A stretch of 64,000 nt of DNA from an uncultured Blautia sp. GTDB lineage: Bacteria; Bacillota; Clostridia; Lachnospirales; Lachnospiraceae. A program made the position numbers and the translations under genes. Each line of letters begins with the position of its first letter. Within the stretch, counting starts at the first letter, position 1. The notes under the pieces are model-generated. The model was given only the letters and a program-made list of their open reading frames with translations. It was not told the origin of the DNA and made no database searches. Location of the stretch: assembly GCA_900542045.1 (NCBI GenBank), contig UQMI01000001.1:1-64000 (forward strand), in the 5' to 3' direction. Below, one piece after another: positions 41,765 to 50,954 of this stretch.

Positions 41765-43051
41765 TCAGACCAGTTCTTTCCGGATCAGCTTCTGATCCAT
41801 CAGTTTCTGCAGAGACATAAGGATTCCCACTTTCGCATGCTCCCAGGTCAGTCCTCCCTGAAAATAAACGGCATAGGGCGGCTTCATGGGACCATCGGCA
41901 CTCAGCTCGATGGAAGATCCCTGTACAAAAGCACCTGCAGCCATGATCACCTGGCTGTCATAGCCGGGCATATCCCAGGGTTCCGGCGTCACATAGCTGT
42001 CCACCGGAGCGGCAGCCTGGATTCCCTGACAGAAAGCAATGACTCCTTCCGGTGTTCCCAGCGTCACCGCCTGAATAATATCCTGACGGTCTTCGGTTCC
42101 GTCTGGCACCACCGGGAAGCCCAGACGTTCATAGATGTTGGCGGCAAAGATGGCGCCTTTCAAAGCACCTTTTACGACCATGGGCGCCAGAAAGAACCCC
42201 TGATAGAAGGAACGGTTCACACCCAGGCTGGCTCCCACTTCCCGTCCAAGACCGGGGGAAGTCATCCGACAGGCGGCATTTTCCACGTATTCCTTTTTGC
42301 CGGCAATATAACCGCCGATGGGAGCCAGTCCGCCTCCCGGATTTTTGATCAGGGAACCAACGATCAGGTCTGCTCCCACATCACTGGGTTCCACCACATC
42401 CACAAATTCTCCGTAGCAGTTGTCTACCATACAGATGACATCAGGCCGTCTCTCTTTGATAAACGCAATCAGCTCTCCAATCTGTTTCACAGAGAAGGAA
42501 GGCCGGGTCAGATACCCTTTGGAACGCTGGATGGTCACCAGTTTTGTTTTCTCATTCAGCGCGCGGGCAATGGCCGGGTAATCAAAGGTACCATCCGGCA
42601 GCAGCTCTGTCTGCCGGTAAGTGATCCCATATTCGGCCAGAGAACCAGCGGACGGACGGATGCCGATGACTTCTTCCAGGGTATCGTAAGGTTTGCCCAC
42701 AGGCGACAACAGTTCGTCTCCTGGACGGAGATTGCCGAAAAGGGCAATGGCCAGGGCATGGGTGCCGCAGGCGATCTGGGGACGGACCAGAGCCGATTCC
42801 GTATGGAAGGTATCCGCATAGACCTGTTCCAGGGTATCTCTTCCATAATCGTTATACCCGTAACCGCTGGAAGAATGGAAGCATTCCTCACTGACTCTGT
42901 TTTTCTGCATGGCATGGAGGACTTTGAGCTGGTTGTATTCTGCAGTCTGGTCAATCTGCAGAAAACGCTCCTTTAATTCCTCTTCCACCTTCCGTCCGAA
43001 TTCGTAAACCTCCGGGGAAATCCCCAGCTGTTCATACATTTCTTTTATCAT
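41765..43051 (-). CDS. Methionine gamma-lyase family protein (PF06838), PLP-dependent
   Basis: 428 residues. The PLP lysine is in TIQRSKGYLTRPS, and DNCYGEFVD and KNPGGGLAPIGGYIAG flank it. The family is related to Cys/Met metabolism enzymes and was once called aluminium resistance protein; its true reaction is unclear. ATG 43051 overlaps the miaA stop (ATGA). The miaA-to-PLP-enzyme order is common in Firmicutes. Confidence 0.88.
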   Translation of the reverse strand: MIKEMYEQLGISPEVYEFGRKVEEELKERFLQIDQTAEYNQLKVLHAMQKNRVSEECFHSSSGYGYNDYGRDTLEQVYADTFHTESALVRPQIACGTHALAIALFGNLRPGDELLSPVGKPYDTLEEVIGIRPSAGSLAEYGITYRQTELLPDGTFDYPAIARALNEKTKLVTIQRSKGYLTRPSFSVKQIGELIAFIKERRPDVICMVDNCYGEFVDVVEPSDVGADLIVGSLIKNPGGGLAPIGGYIAGKKEYVENAACRMTSPGLGREVGASLGVNRSFYQGFFLAPMVVKGALKGAIFAANIYERLGFPVVPDGTEDRQDIIQAVTLGTPEGVIAFCQGIQAAAPVDSYVTPEPWDMPGYDSQVIMAAGAFVQGSSIELSADGPMKPPYAVYFQGGLTWEHAKVGILMSLQKLMDQKLIRKELV

Positions 43052-43995
43052 AAAATTCCTCTTTCTTTGCATATATTCAGCATAGCATGTAAAATGGCGT
43101 CTTCCTGATAGCCATAATCCGCTTTGTTCAGCCAGATGGCGTCCGGTTCCCGCTTAAACCAGGTAATCTGCCGTTTGGCAAAATGACGGGTATCCCTCTT
43201 GAGGATCCGAACGGCTTCTTCCAGAGAGTATTCCCCTTCCAGATAAGCCAGTATTTCCTTGTATCCCAGTCCCTGCATGGAGACCATTTCTCGGGTATAT
43301 CCCATCTGCTGCAGAGTACGCACTTCTTCCAGAAGTCCCTGCTCCATCATCTGGTCCACTCTCTGATCGATACGGCTGTACAGACGGGAACGCTCGTCAT
43401 TGAGTACGAAATAAGCCAGCCGGTAAGGCGATTCTTTCTGGCGCTGCTCCTGGTTGTGCCTGGAGATGGGCTGCCCGTTCTCATGGTAAAATTCCAGCGC
43501 CCGGATCACACGTTTCACATTGTTGGCATGAATTTCAGCTGCCGATGCCGGATCCACGGCAAGGAGCATGTCATGAAGGCACTGGGGACCTTCGGATGCA
43601 GCCAGTGCTTCCAGCTCATTTCGGTAGCTTTCATCGCCGTGAGTGGCAGTAAAATCGATATCACGGGTCACCGCCTGAATGTAAAAACCGGTGCCTCCGG
43701 TCAGGATGGGGATATGCCCCCTCTGGTAAATCTCTTCCATAGCCGCCTTTGCCATTTCCTGAAAACGAACAATATGAAATTCTTCCTCCGGCAGCAGCAC
43801 ATCAATCAGATGATGGGGCACCCCGTCCATTTCTTCTTTTGTAATCTTGGCAGAGCCAATATTCATATAGCGGTAGACCTGCATGGAATCCGCGGAAATG
43901 ATCTCCCCGTTCACCGCTTTTGCCAGTGAAATGGATAATTTTGTTTTTCCCACAGCAGTGGGGCCGGTCAATACCAGCAATGGTGGTTGTTGCAT
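43048..43995 (-). CDS. miaA: tRNA dimethylallyltransferase
   Basis: 315 residues with the P-loop GPTAVGKTKLS, SADSMQVYR and GGTGFYIQAV. It adds a dimethylallyl group to A37 of tRNAs reading UNN codons; MiaB, encoded at the other end of the same gene run, then methylthiolates it. ATG 43995 follows GGGAGGAAGGT. The open frame extends back into mutL without a better site. Confidence 0.96.
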   Translation of the reverse strand: MQQPPLLVLTGPTAVGKTKLSISLAKAVNGEIISADSMQVYRYMNIGSAKITKEEMDGVPHHLIDVLLPEEEFHIVRFQEMAKAAMEEIYQRGHIPILTGGTGFYIQAVTRDIDFTATHGDESYRNELEALAASEGPQCLHDMLLAVDPASAAEIHANNVKRVIRALEFYHENGQPISRHNQEQRQKESPYRLAYFVLNDERSRLYSRIDQRVDQMMEQGLLEEVRTLQQMGYTREMVSMQGLGYKEILAYLEGEYSLEEAVRILKRDTRHFAKRQITWFKREPDAIWLNKADYGYQEDAILHAMLNICKERGIL

Positions 43996-44020
43996 ACCTT
44001 CCTCCCTTGCACCGGACGGA

Positions 44021-46045
44021 TCAGGAAACGATCCGCTTGAATTTCTTTTCCAGTTCTGTTTTTGACATGGAGATAATGGTAGGCCGTCCATGGGGACAGT
44101 GATATGGATTATCCAGGGTAAGCAGTTCGTCGATTATCTGATCTGCCTCCGGAAAGGAAAGAGACTGGTTGCCCTTTACCGCTGCCTTGCATGCCATGGT
44201 GGCCAGACGGCCGGCAAACAGCTCTTCGTCCGGATGCTGACGGCTGTCACCCAGCTGATCCAGCAGCTCCGTAAACGCCGCACGTTCTGTGAGACCGTAC
44301 AGATTGGCGGGAACAGCGTCAATGGCATATTCTTTTCCGCCGAATTCCCGGATCTCAAATCCGAACTCCGTAAACAGTTTCTCATGTTCTTTCAGGACAT
44401 CGATTTCCTGAAGATTCAGAGAAACCACAATAGGAGGGCTGATATACTGGGAGATTACCTTCTGTTCCCGGTAAGCCTTTACCAGCCGTTCATAGAGGAT
44501 CTTTTCGTGGGCTGCATGCTGGTCGATGATATAAAAATGCTCTTCGTATTCCACCAGCCAGTACGTGTCAAATACCTGGCCGATGAGACGGTGACGGCTT
44601 CTGGCCTGTGCCGAAAGCAGGGGCTGCTCAAACAGTTCCATCTGTCTGGGCTTCTCTGAAGCAGCTGTCGAAACATTCTTCTCTGAAAAGTCCTTTGCCG
44701 CCGGAGCGGCCTCCACAGATGAATGCGTCTTTGCGGCCGGCACGGTATCTGCAGAAACCACCGTTTCCGAATCCGGCACAGTCCCTGCAGACCTCAAAGC
44801 TCCCGCTGCCACAGGGGAATCTTTTTTCGGTGTGCTGTAGGAATTCTGCTCCCGCACTGTCCGGCTGTCGGTCCGTCCATTCCCGTATGCGTTCACAACC
44901 GGGGCCTGCCGGCTGGTCTGTTCCTGGAGCGCCATGGACTTTCTGTGTCTGGCTTCAAAAGGTTCCGGAAGGGACCCTCGGGATACAGGTTCCTTTTTCG
45001 GCGGCATTTCTCTTCTCTTTTCCAGTTCCACCTCCGGGATCATCTCCTGCTGGCGCAGTGCATTCTGGATCCCGTGGAAAATGGTATCGTAGACATCCTG
45101 TCCCCTGGAGAAGCGGACTTCCATCTTGGCCGGATGCACGTTCACATCCAGGTCATTGCCCTCCATCCGGATCTGCAGTACCGCAAAGGGAAATTTGTGC
45201 TGCATCAGAAAGCCTTTGTAGGCATCTTCTATGGCCCGGGTAATGATCTTGTCTTTTACATAGCGGCCGTTTACGGAATAGTTTTCAAAATTACGGTTGC
45301 CCCGGGACAGCGTGGGTTTTCCCACGAAGCCTTCCAGGGTCATAAATTCATTTTCGCAGTGCAGCTCCAGAAGCTCTCTGGTGATCTCCCGGCCATAGAT
45401 ATGGTAGATCACATCTTTCCGGCTGTAATTGCCGGAAGTGTGAAGCTTCACCTGGCCATTCTGGATATATTTGAATGAGATCTCCGGGTGGGCCAGCGCC
45501 ATCTGCTCCATCAGACTGCTGATGTATCCGGCTTCTGTGGTGTCGGTTTTCAGGAATTTGCTCCTGGCCGGTGTATTAAAAAACAGATTCCGCACCAGAA
45601 AGGTGGTGCCTTCCGGCGCACCGATCTCTTCCAGGCCTTTTTCCACGCCGCCTTCAATGATATAGCGGCAGCCGCTCATGGCAGAGGCTGTCTTTGTGAT
45701 GACCTCCACCTGGCTGACTGCAGCAATGCTGGAGAGGGCCTCGCCCCGGAACCCCAGAGAGGATATATGCTCCAGATCTTCTACTTTTTCGATCTTGCTG
45801 GTGGCATGCCGCAGAAACGCCATACGGACCTGATCAGTCTCGATGCCGCTTCCGTTATCGGTAATCCGAATCAGGGACTTGCCGCCGTCTTTGATCTCCA
45901 CGGTAACGGCAGTGGCTCCGGCGTCCATGGCGTTTTCCACCAGTTCTTTTACCACAGAAGATGGCCGCTCCACCACTTCTCCTGCCGCGATCTTGTCAAT
46001 GGTATTCTGATCCAAAACTGTAATTTCTCTTTTCAAGTCATTCAC
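44021..46045 (-). CDS. mutL: DNA mismatch repair protein MutL
   Basis: About 674 residues: GHKL ATPase (ELVENAMDAGA, ITDNGSGIE, GFRGEALSS), a long variable linker (about 340-475) ending in QMELFEQP, a likely beta-clamp-binding motif, and a C-terminal endonuclease domain with DQHAAHEKILYE. This motif means the protein nicks DNA itself, as expected in an organism without MutH. It starts at GTG 46045 (or 46048), inside the mutS stop region, so translation is coupled. Confidence 0.96.
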   Translation of the reverse strand: MNDLKREITVLDQNTIDKIAAGEVVERPSSVVKELVENAMDAGATAVTVEIKDGGKSLIRITDNGSGIETDQVRMAFLRHATSKIEKVEDLEHISSLGFRGEALSSIAAVSQVEVITKTASAMSGCRYIIEGGVEKGLEEIGAPEGTTFLVRNLFFNTPARSKFLKTDTTEAGYISSLMEQMALAHPEISFKYIQNGQVKLHTSGNYSRKDVIYHIYGREITRELLELHCENEFMTLEGFVGKPTLSRGNRNFENYSVNGRYVKDKIITRAIEDAYKGFLMQHKFPFAVLQIRMEGNDLDVNVHPAKMEVRFSRGQDVYDTIFHGIQNALRQQEMIPEVELEKRREMPPKKEPVSRGSLPEPFEARHRKSMALQEQTSRQAPVVNAYGNGRTDSRTVREQNSYSTPKKDSPVAAGALRSAGTVPDSETVVSADTVPAAKTHSSVEAAPAAKDFSEKNVSTAASEKPRQMELFEQPLLSAQARSRHRLIGQVFDTYWLVEYEEHFYIIDQHAAHEKILYERLVKAYREQKVISQYISPPIVVSLNLQEIDVLKEHEKLFTEFGFEIREFGGKEYAIDAVPANLYGLTERAAFTELLDQLGDSRQHPDEELFAGRLATMACKAAVKGNQSLSFPEADQIIDELLTLDNPYHCPHGRPTIISMSKTELEKKFKRIVS

Positions 46046-48678
46046 CACCGATTTTTAATCTTCTTCTGAAGACGGTACAGCATGTTCAGGGCTTCCATGG
46101 GTGTCATATTGCTCACATCCAGTTCCCGGATTTCCTGAATGATGTCGTCATCCTGCACCGTATCAAACAGACTCATCTGTTCCATATCCACCTGGTCAAA
46201 GGTGACTGCCGTTTTCTTTTTGCCGGGAGCAGACAGATCTTTGAAAGCAGACGTAATATCCGATTCCGTCAGTTCTTCCACCAGTTCCTTGGCCCGCTGG
46301 ATGATAGAATCCGGCACACCGGCCAGCTTGGCCACCTGAATGCCGTAACTCTTGTCTGCACCGCCCCGGACAATCTTCCGGAGAAAAACAATGTCGTCAC
46401 CCTTTTCTTTTACTGCAATGCAGTAATTGTTCACACCCGGAAGCTTTCCTTCCAGCTCGGTCAGTTCATGATAGTGGGTGGCAAACAGGGTCTTTGCTCC
46501 CAGAAGCTTTGTATTGCTGATATGCTCCACCACCGCCCAGGCGATGCTCAGCCCGTCAAAGGTACTGGTGCCCCTTCCGATCTCGTCCAGGATCAGCAGA
46601 CTTTTGGACGTGGCGTTGCGGAGGATATTGGCCACCTCTGTCATTTCCACCATGAAAGTACTCTGTCCGCTGGCCAGGTCATCAGAAGCACCCACTCTGG
46701 TGAAGATCCGGTCCACCATACCGATATTGGCCTTATCTGCCGGCACAAAGCTGCCGATCTGAGCCATCAGCACAATAAGCGCCACCTGCCGCATATATGT
46801 GGATTTTCCCGCCATGTTGGGGCCGGTAATAACGGACAGCCTGTTTTTCTGATTATCCAGATAGGTGTCATTGGCGATAAACATATCATTTTCGATCATC
46901 TGCTCCACCACCGGATGACGGCCGTTTTTGATATCAATGATCCCCTTTTCGTTCATCTGGGGCCGGACGTAATGGTTCCGGTCTGCCACCAGGGCCAGAG
47001 AAGCCATCACATCCAGAAGAGCCACAGATTTGGCAGTCTGTTGGATTCTGGCCACCTGCTCTGCCACCTGATCCCGTACCTGGCAGAACAGCTCATACTC
47101 CAGAGCATACAGTTTGTCCTCTGCCCCCAGAATCAGATCTTCCAGTTCCTTAAGCTCCGGTGTAATATATCGTTCTGCGTTGGCCAGAGTCTGTTTGCGG
47201 GTATAGTAATCCGGAACCAGGTTTTTAAAGGAATTGGTCACTTCCAGATAATAGCCGAATACCCGGTTATACTTGATCTTCAGATTCTTGATACCGGTTT
47301 TGTCCCGCTCCTTGGCTTCCAGGTCTGCCAGCCACTGCTTGCCTTCAGCCTTGGAACGCCGGTATTTATCCACCTCTTCGTGAAAACCGTCCCGGATGAT
47401 GCCGCCTTCTTTCATAGCCAGAGGTGGATCTTCCACAATGGCTTTTTCTATGATCTCACATAGGTCTGCCAGATCGTCCATTTCCCCGTCCAGCCGCACC
47501 AGCAGCGGGCACTCAAATTCTTTCAGCAGCTGTTTCAGATAAGGAAGCATGGCAATGGACGACTGAAAGGAGATCAGATCTCTGGGATTGGCCGACTGGT
47601 AGCTGATACGGCTGACCAGCCGTTCCAGATCATAAATGGGATTTAAGTATTCCCGAATCTCATCCCGCAGCATGGCTTTTTCATTGAGTTCGGAAATCGT
47701 CTCCAGACGCTCTTCCACCGCTGCCTTATGGATCAGAGGCTGTTCCACAAAGGACCGGAGCATTCTGGCTCCCATGGCTGTCCGTGTCTTATCCAGAACC
47801 CACAGCAAAGAGCCCCGCTTCTGTTTTTCCCGCAGGGTCTCCACCAGCTCCAGGTTTCTCCGGCTGGAGCTGTCAATAATCATGAATTTCTCCGCCGAGT
47901 AAGGCCGGATGGTGGTCATATGGGTCAGGCCGGATTTCTGAGTCTCTGTAAGATACTGGAACAGAGCGCCTGCGGCGATAGAGGCGTTTTCATAATCCTT
48001 CAGGCCAAGACCTTCCAGGGTGCCGACGTGAAAATGGGTCATCAGTGCCCGGCGGCACAGATCGTCGTCAAAATACCAGGCATCCAGAGGAAAAATACAG
48101 ATGCCCAGCCGGTTTTTCATATCTTCCAGATCCAGACCGCATACCTGAAATGTTTCGTTGCAGACAATTTCAGCCGGAGAAAATTTATTGATCTCATCCA
48201 TCATTTTCTGGGCATTGTCCACTTCCGTCACAAAACAGTCTCCGGTGGTAATGTCTGCCACTGCGCAGCCGAAACGGTCGTCAATGGAGACGATAGCCAT
48301 GATATAGTTATTCTTTCCTTCATCCAGCGCAGCCGTATCCAGGTTGGTCCCCGGCGTTACCACACGGATGACTTTTCGTTCCACCAGTCCTTTGGCGGTC
48401 TTGGGATCTCCGATCTGCTCACAGATGGCCACCTTGTAGCCTTTTCCGATGAGACGGTTGATGTAATTTTCTGCTGCGTGATAGGGAACGCCGCACATGG
48501 GTGCCCGTTCTTCCAGGCCGCAGTCTTTTCCGGTCAGCGTGATCTCCAGTTCCTTTGATGCAGTCAGAGCGTCCTCAAAAAACATTTCATAGAAGTCACC
48601 CAGTCGATAAAAAAGGATACAGTCGCTGTATTGTTTTTTGGTTTCTACATATTTTTGCATCATTGGTGATAAAGCCAT
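46042..48678 (-). CDS. mutS: DNA mismatch repair protein MutS
   Basis: 878 residues. Mismatch-recognition F-x-E in GDFYEMF near residue 30, core and clamp domains, ATPase with GPNMAGKST, LLILDEIGRGTSTFDG and FATHYHEL, and a C-terminal QMSLFDTV, a likely beta-clamp motif. It finds mismatches and recruits MutL encoded next to it. It starts 2 bp after miaB's stop, behind AGGAG. Confidence 0.98.
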   Translation of the reverse strand: MALSPMMQKYVETKKQYSDCILFYRLGDFYEMFFEDALTASKELEITLTGKDCGLEERAPMCGVPYHAAENYINRLIGKGYKVAICEQIGDPKTAKGLVERKVIRVVTPGTNLDTAALDEGKNNYIMAIVSIDDRFGCAVADITTGDCFVTEVDNAQKMMDEINKFSPAEIVCNETFQVCGLDLEDMKNRLGICIFPLDAWYFDDDLCRRALMTHFHVGTLEGLGLKDYENASIAAGALFQYLTETQKSGLTHMTTIRPYSAEKFMIIDSSSRRNLELVETLREKQKRGSLLWVLDKTRTAMGARMLRSFVEQPLIHKAAVEERLETISELNEKAMLRDEIREYLNPIYDLERLVSRISYQSANPRDLISFQSSIAMLPYLKQLLKEFECPLLVRLDGEMDDLADLCEIIEKAIVEDPPLAMKEGGIIRDGFHEEVDKYRRSKAEGKQWLADLEAKERDKTGIKNLKIKYNRVFGYYLEVTNSFKNLVPDYYTRKQTLANAERYITPELKELEDLILGAEDKLYALEYELFCQVRDQVAEQVARIQQTAKSVALLDVMASLALVADRNHYVRPQMNEKGIIDIKNGRHPVVEQMIENDMFIANDTYLDNQKNRLSVITGPNMAGKSTYMRQVALIVLMAQIGSFVPADKANIGMVDRIFTRVGASDDLASGQSTFMVEMTEVANILRNATSKSLLILDEIGRGTSTFDGLSIAWAVVEHISNTKLLGAKTLFATHYHELTELEGKLPGVNNYCIAVKEKGDDIVFLRKIVRGGADKSYGIQVAKLAGVPDSIIQRAKELVEELTESDITSAFKDLSAPGKKKTAVTFDQVDMEQMSLFDTVQDDDIIQEIRELDVSNMTPMEALNMLYRLQKKIKNRW

Positions 48679-48679
48679 C

Positions 48680-50128
48680 TTATATCTGTTCTCCTATATA
48701 ATAAAATCCTTTGCATTCTGTCAGTTTTACGGAAAGTGTCTGCCCCAGAAGAGAGATATCGCCAGGGAAATGGACCAGCAGATTCTGGCTCATGCGTCCG
48801 GTCATGTAGCCTTTCTGTGAACTGCTTTCCTCTTCTACCAATACTTCCTGCACGGTTCCCAGAAAACGGCTGGACGCTTCCCGCCCTTTTTCCTGTACCA
48901 GAGAAAGAAGCCGGTTAAAACGTTCTTTCATCACTTCTTCCGGAATCTGTTCCTCCATAACGGCTGCCGGTGTGCCGGAACGCTTGGAATACAGGAACGT
49001 AAAGGCTGTGTCGTAGCCGATCCGTTCCACCACATCCAGGGTCTCCTGAAAGTCTTCTTCAGTCTCTCCGGGGAAGCCCACAATGATATCGGTGGTCAGA
49101 GAAATATCCGGCACGGCCGCCCGGATCTTATCAACCAGGGCCAGATAGCCCTCCTTGTCGTAACGGCGGTTCATTTTCTGAAGGATCCGGCTGCTGCCTG
49201 ACTGCAGTGGCAGATGCAGATGCCTGCAGATCTTTTTGCTTTTTGCCATAACCCGGATCAGTTCATCTGACAGATCCTTGGGATGGGACGTCATAAAGCG
49301 AATCCGCTCCAGACCCGGTATTTCTTCCATTTGCTCCAGCAGCTGAGCAAAGGTGACTGGTGTTTCCAGATTTTTTCCATAAGAATTCACATTCTGCCCC
49401 AGCAGCATAACTTCCTTGACGCCGTCCTCTGCCAGGCTCCGCACATCTTTCAAAATGGCATCCGGTATCCGGCTTCTCTCTCTTCCGCGCACATAGGGGA
49501 CAATGCAATAACTGCAGAAATTGTTGCAGCCAAACATGATATTGACACCGGATTTGAAGGAATACTTTCGGTCACAGGGAAGGTCCTCCACGATCTTGTC
49601 TGTGTCTTTCCAGATGTCAATGACCATGCGCTTGGACTCCATGGATGTGTAGAACAGCTCTGCGAATTTGTACAGATTATGGGTTCCGAAAATCAAATTC
49701 ACGAAAGAATAACTTTTCTTTAATTTTTCCACCACATGGGCTTCCTGCATCATACAGCCGCACAGAGCAATCATCATGTGGGGGTTTTTCTTTTTCAGAC
49801 TGTGCAGATAGCCCAGTCTTCCATAGACACGCTGATTGGCGTTCTCCCGTACGGTACAGGTATTATAAATGACAAAATCCGCCTCTTCAGAATCCACCTG
49901 CTGATAGCCGATTTCCTCCAGGATACCGGTGAGTTTCTCGGAATCTCTGGCATTCATCTGACACCCGAAGGTAACACAACAAAAGGTCAGGGGACGTCCC
50001 AGTTTCTCCCTCTGTTTTTTTACTGATTTTTTGCTCTGCTCTATAAAATAATACTGCCGGGCGGGCTCTTCTAATGGCGCATTTCCAAAGATTTCATTTT
50101 CTTCTATTCTTTTTTCTTGGTTTGGCAT
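48680..50128 (-). CDS. miaB: tRNA methylthiotransferase MiaB
   Basis: 482 residues. The N-terminal cluster ligands are in FGCQMNARDSE, NTCTVRENA and CGCMMQ; the radical SAM cluster is CNNFCSYC; a TRAM domain ends the protein. It converts i6A37 to ms2i6A37 in tRNA. First gene of the miaB-mutS-mutL-miaA run, with a leader of about 140 nt. Confidence 0.97.
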   Translation of the reverse strand: MPNQEKRIEENEIFGNAPLEEPARQYYFIEQSKKSVKKQREKLGRPLTFCCVTFGCQMNARDSEKLTGILEEIGYQQVDSEEADFVIYNTCTVRENANQRVYGRLGYLHSLKKKNPHMMIALCGCMMQEAHVVEKLKKSYSFVNLIFGTHNLYKFAELFYTSMESKRMVIDIWKDTDKIVEDLPCDRKYSFKSGVNIMFGCNNFCSYCIVPYVRGRERSRIPDAILKDVRSLAEDGVKEVMLLGQNVNSYGKNLETPVTFAQLLEQMEEIPGLERIRFMTSHPKDLSDELIRVMAKSKKICRHLHLPLQSGSSRILQKMNRRYDKEGYLALVDKIRAAVPDISLTTDIIVGFPGETEEDFQETLDVVERIGYDTAFTFLYSKRSGTPAAVMEEQIPEEVMKERFNRLLSLVQEKGREASSRFLGTVQEVLVEEESSSQKGYMTGRMSQNLLVHFPGDISLLGQTLSVKLTECKGFYYIGEQI

Positions 50129-50273
50129 AATGTTATCTTCTCTCCTTCGAATTCTATATTGCGGCTCAATGAAATCAATCCCTGTCTGCTTGATTTTTTA
50201 TATCCAATTTTCATACTTTATCTATATTGTGGCGCCGCAGTCTTACATCACCTCCATTAGCTCTGATAATTCT

Positions 50274-50302
50274 ATTATAGCATGGAGACAATCCTAATAC
50301 CA
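50274..50302 (-). promoter_or_regulatory. Promoter of the miaB-mutSL-miaA run
   Basis: Minus strand: weak TGGTAT (50302-50297), 17-bp spacer, perfect TATAAT (50279-50274) preceded by TGC (extended -10). Confidence 0.6.
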
Positions 50303-50514
50303 TTTTGCAAACAATCGCGTTTTCTGTTTATTCGTTAAAAAATTCGCATGTTTTGCTGCGAATCCTTGAGTTCCTATGTTCGTTGGTTCTAAATTTAAAC
50401 AGCTTCAATTATAGCAAACCGCCTAAAATCCTGCAACAATAAAAATTCGGACAGCCAGTACAGGAGATTGGCTGTCAATCAGCCCATGGATTCCATAGGA
50501 TTTTTTCAATTTGT

Positions 50515-50568
50515 TTGATTAAAAAAAGCAAATCATTGTATAATTTATAATCATTGTATAATTCATAA
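50515..50568 (+). promoter_or_regulatory. Promoter-like boxes with an 18-bp tandem duplication
   Basis: TTGATT (50515-50520), 18-bp spacer and TATAAT (50539-50544). The unit TCATTGTATAATTTATAA (50533-50550) is repeated directly at 50551-50568 with one change, so the -10 box is present twice. Confidence 0.5.
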
Positions 50569-50590
50569 TATTATCACTCTTTCGCCATAA

Positions 50591-50785
50591 ATTTATCAAA
50601 TTTTAAACACATTTTTTCTCTATCATAAATCACGTAAAGAAAAACAAGTCTCCAGCAGTTACACTTCAGAAACAGAAGATGCCTCATCAGATTCCTCAGA
50701 TTCTTATTCTTACAGTACAGATTCCGATGATACCGCAAGCGGCTCAGACAGCAGTGATTCTGACAGTTCGTCGACATCCTATTGA
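50591..50785 (+). pseudogene. Ser/Asp-rich reading frame without a start codon (gene remnant)
   Basis: Translation from 50591 to the stop at 50783-50785 gives about 64 residues with a strongly biased tail (SSDSSDSYSYSTDSDDTASG followed by further S/D pairs), but there is no ATG, GTG or TTG in the frame and a stop lies just upstream at 50588. The bias looks like a real coding tail, like the stalk of a surface protein. It is probably the 3' end of a decayed or truncated gene; chance cannot be excluded. Confidence 0.4.
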
Positions 50786-50892
50786 TCATGGAAGGATAAT
50801 TGTGATTCAGACCTGTCCTGGCGGGCGCAGCAGGCATTAATCTCGAACCGCGGAGGTCTGAGCGATCTTACCTTCTGCACTGAGAAAGCGGA

Positions 50893-50932
50893 CAGGGGCC
50901 GGAGCGACTCATATGAGCCGCTCCGGCCCCTG
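50893..50932. terminator. 40-bp near-perfect palindrome after the surface-protein gene
   Basis: The two 20-base halves pair with a single mismatch around a CATATG centre; the outer arms are CAGGGGCCGGAGCG and CGCTCCGGCCCCTG. It lies 22 bp beyond the stop of the minus-strand surface-protein gene. Lack of a loop and of a T-run is unusual, but termination or transcript protection is the simplest role. Confidence 0.55.
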
Positions 50933-50954
50933 AAATTTCATACCAGGCAGAAGA

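Larger units (their letters stand above)
50129..50954. other. 826-bp stretch without an intact gene
   Basis: It holds the miaB promoter (50274-50302), an AT-rich part with an 18-bp tandem duplication and promoter-like boxes (50515-50568), a Ser/Asp-rich frame without a start codon (50591-50785) and a 40-bp palindrome (50893-50932). The rest shows nothing I can assign. Confidence 0.6.

Noticed and set aside
41591..42976. 461-codon plus-strand frame
   Set aside because: Antisense to the methionine gamma-lyase family gene, no start site or motif.
50574..50837. 87-codon minus-strand frame near 50.6 kb
   Set aside because: No ribosome site and random composition; it is the antisense of the Ser/Asp-rich frame.
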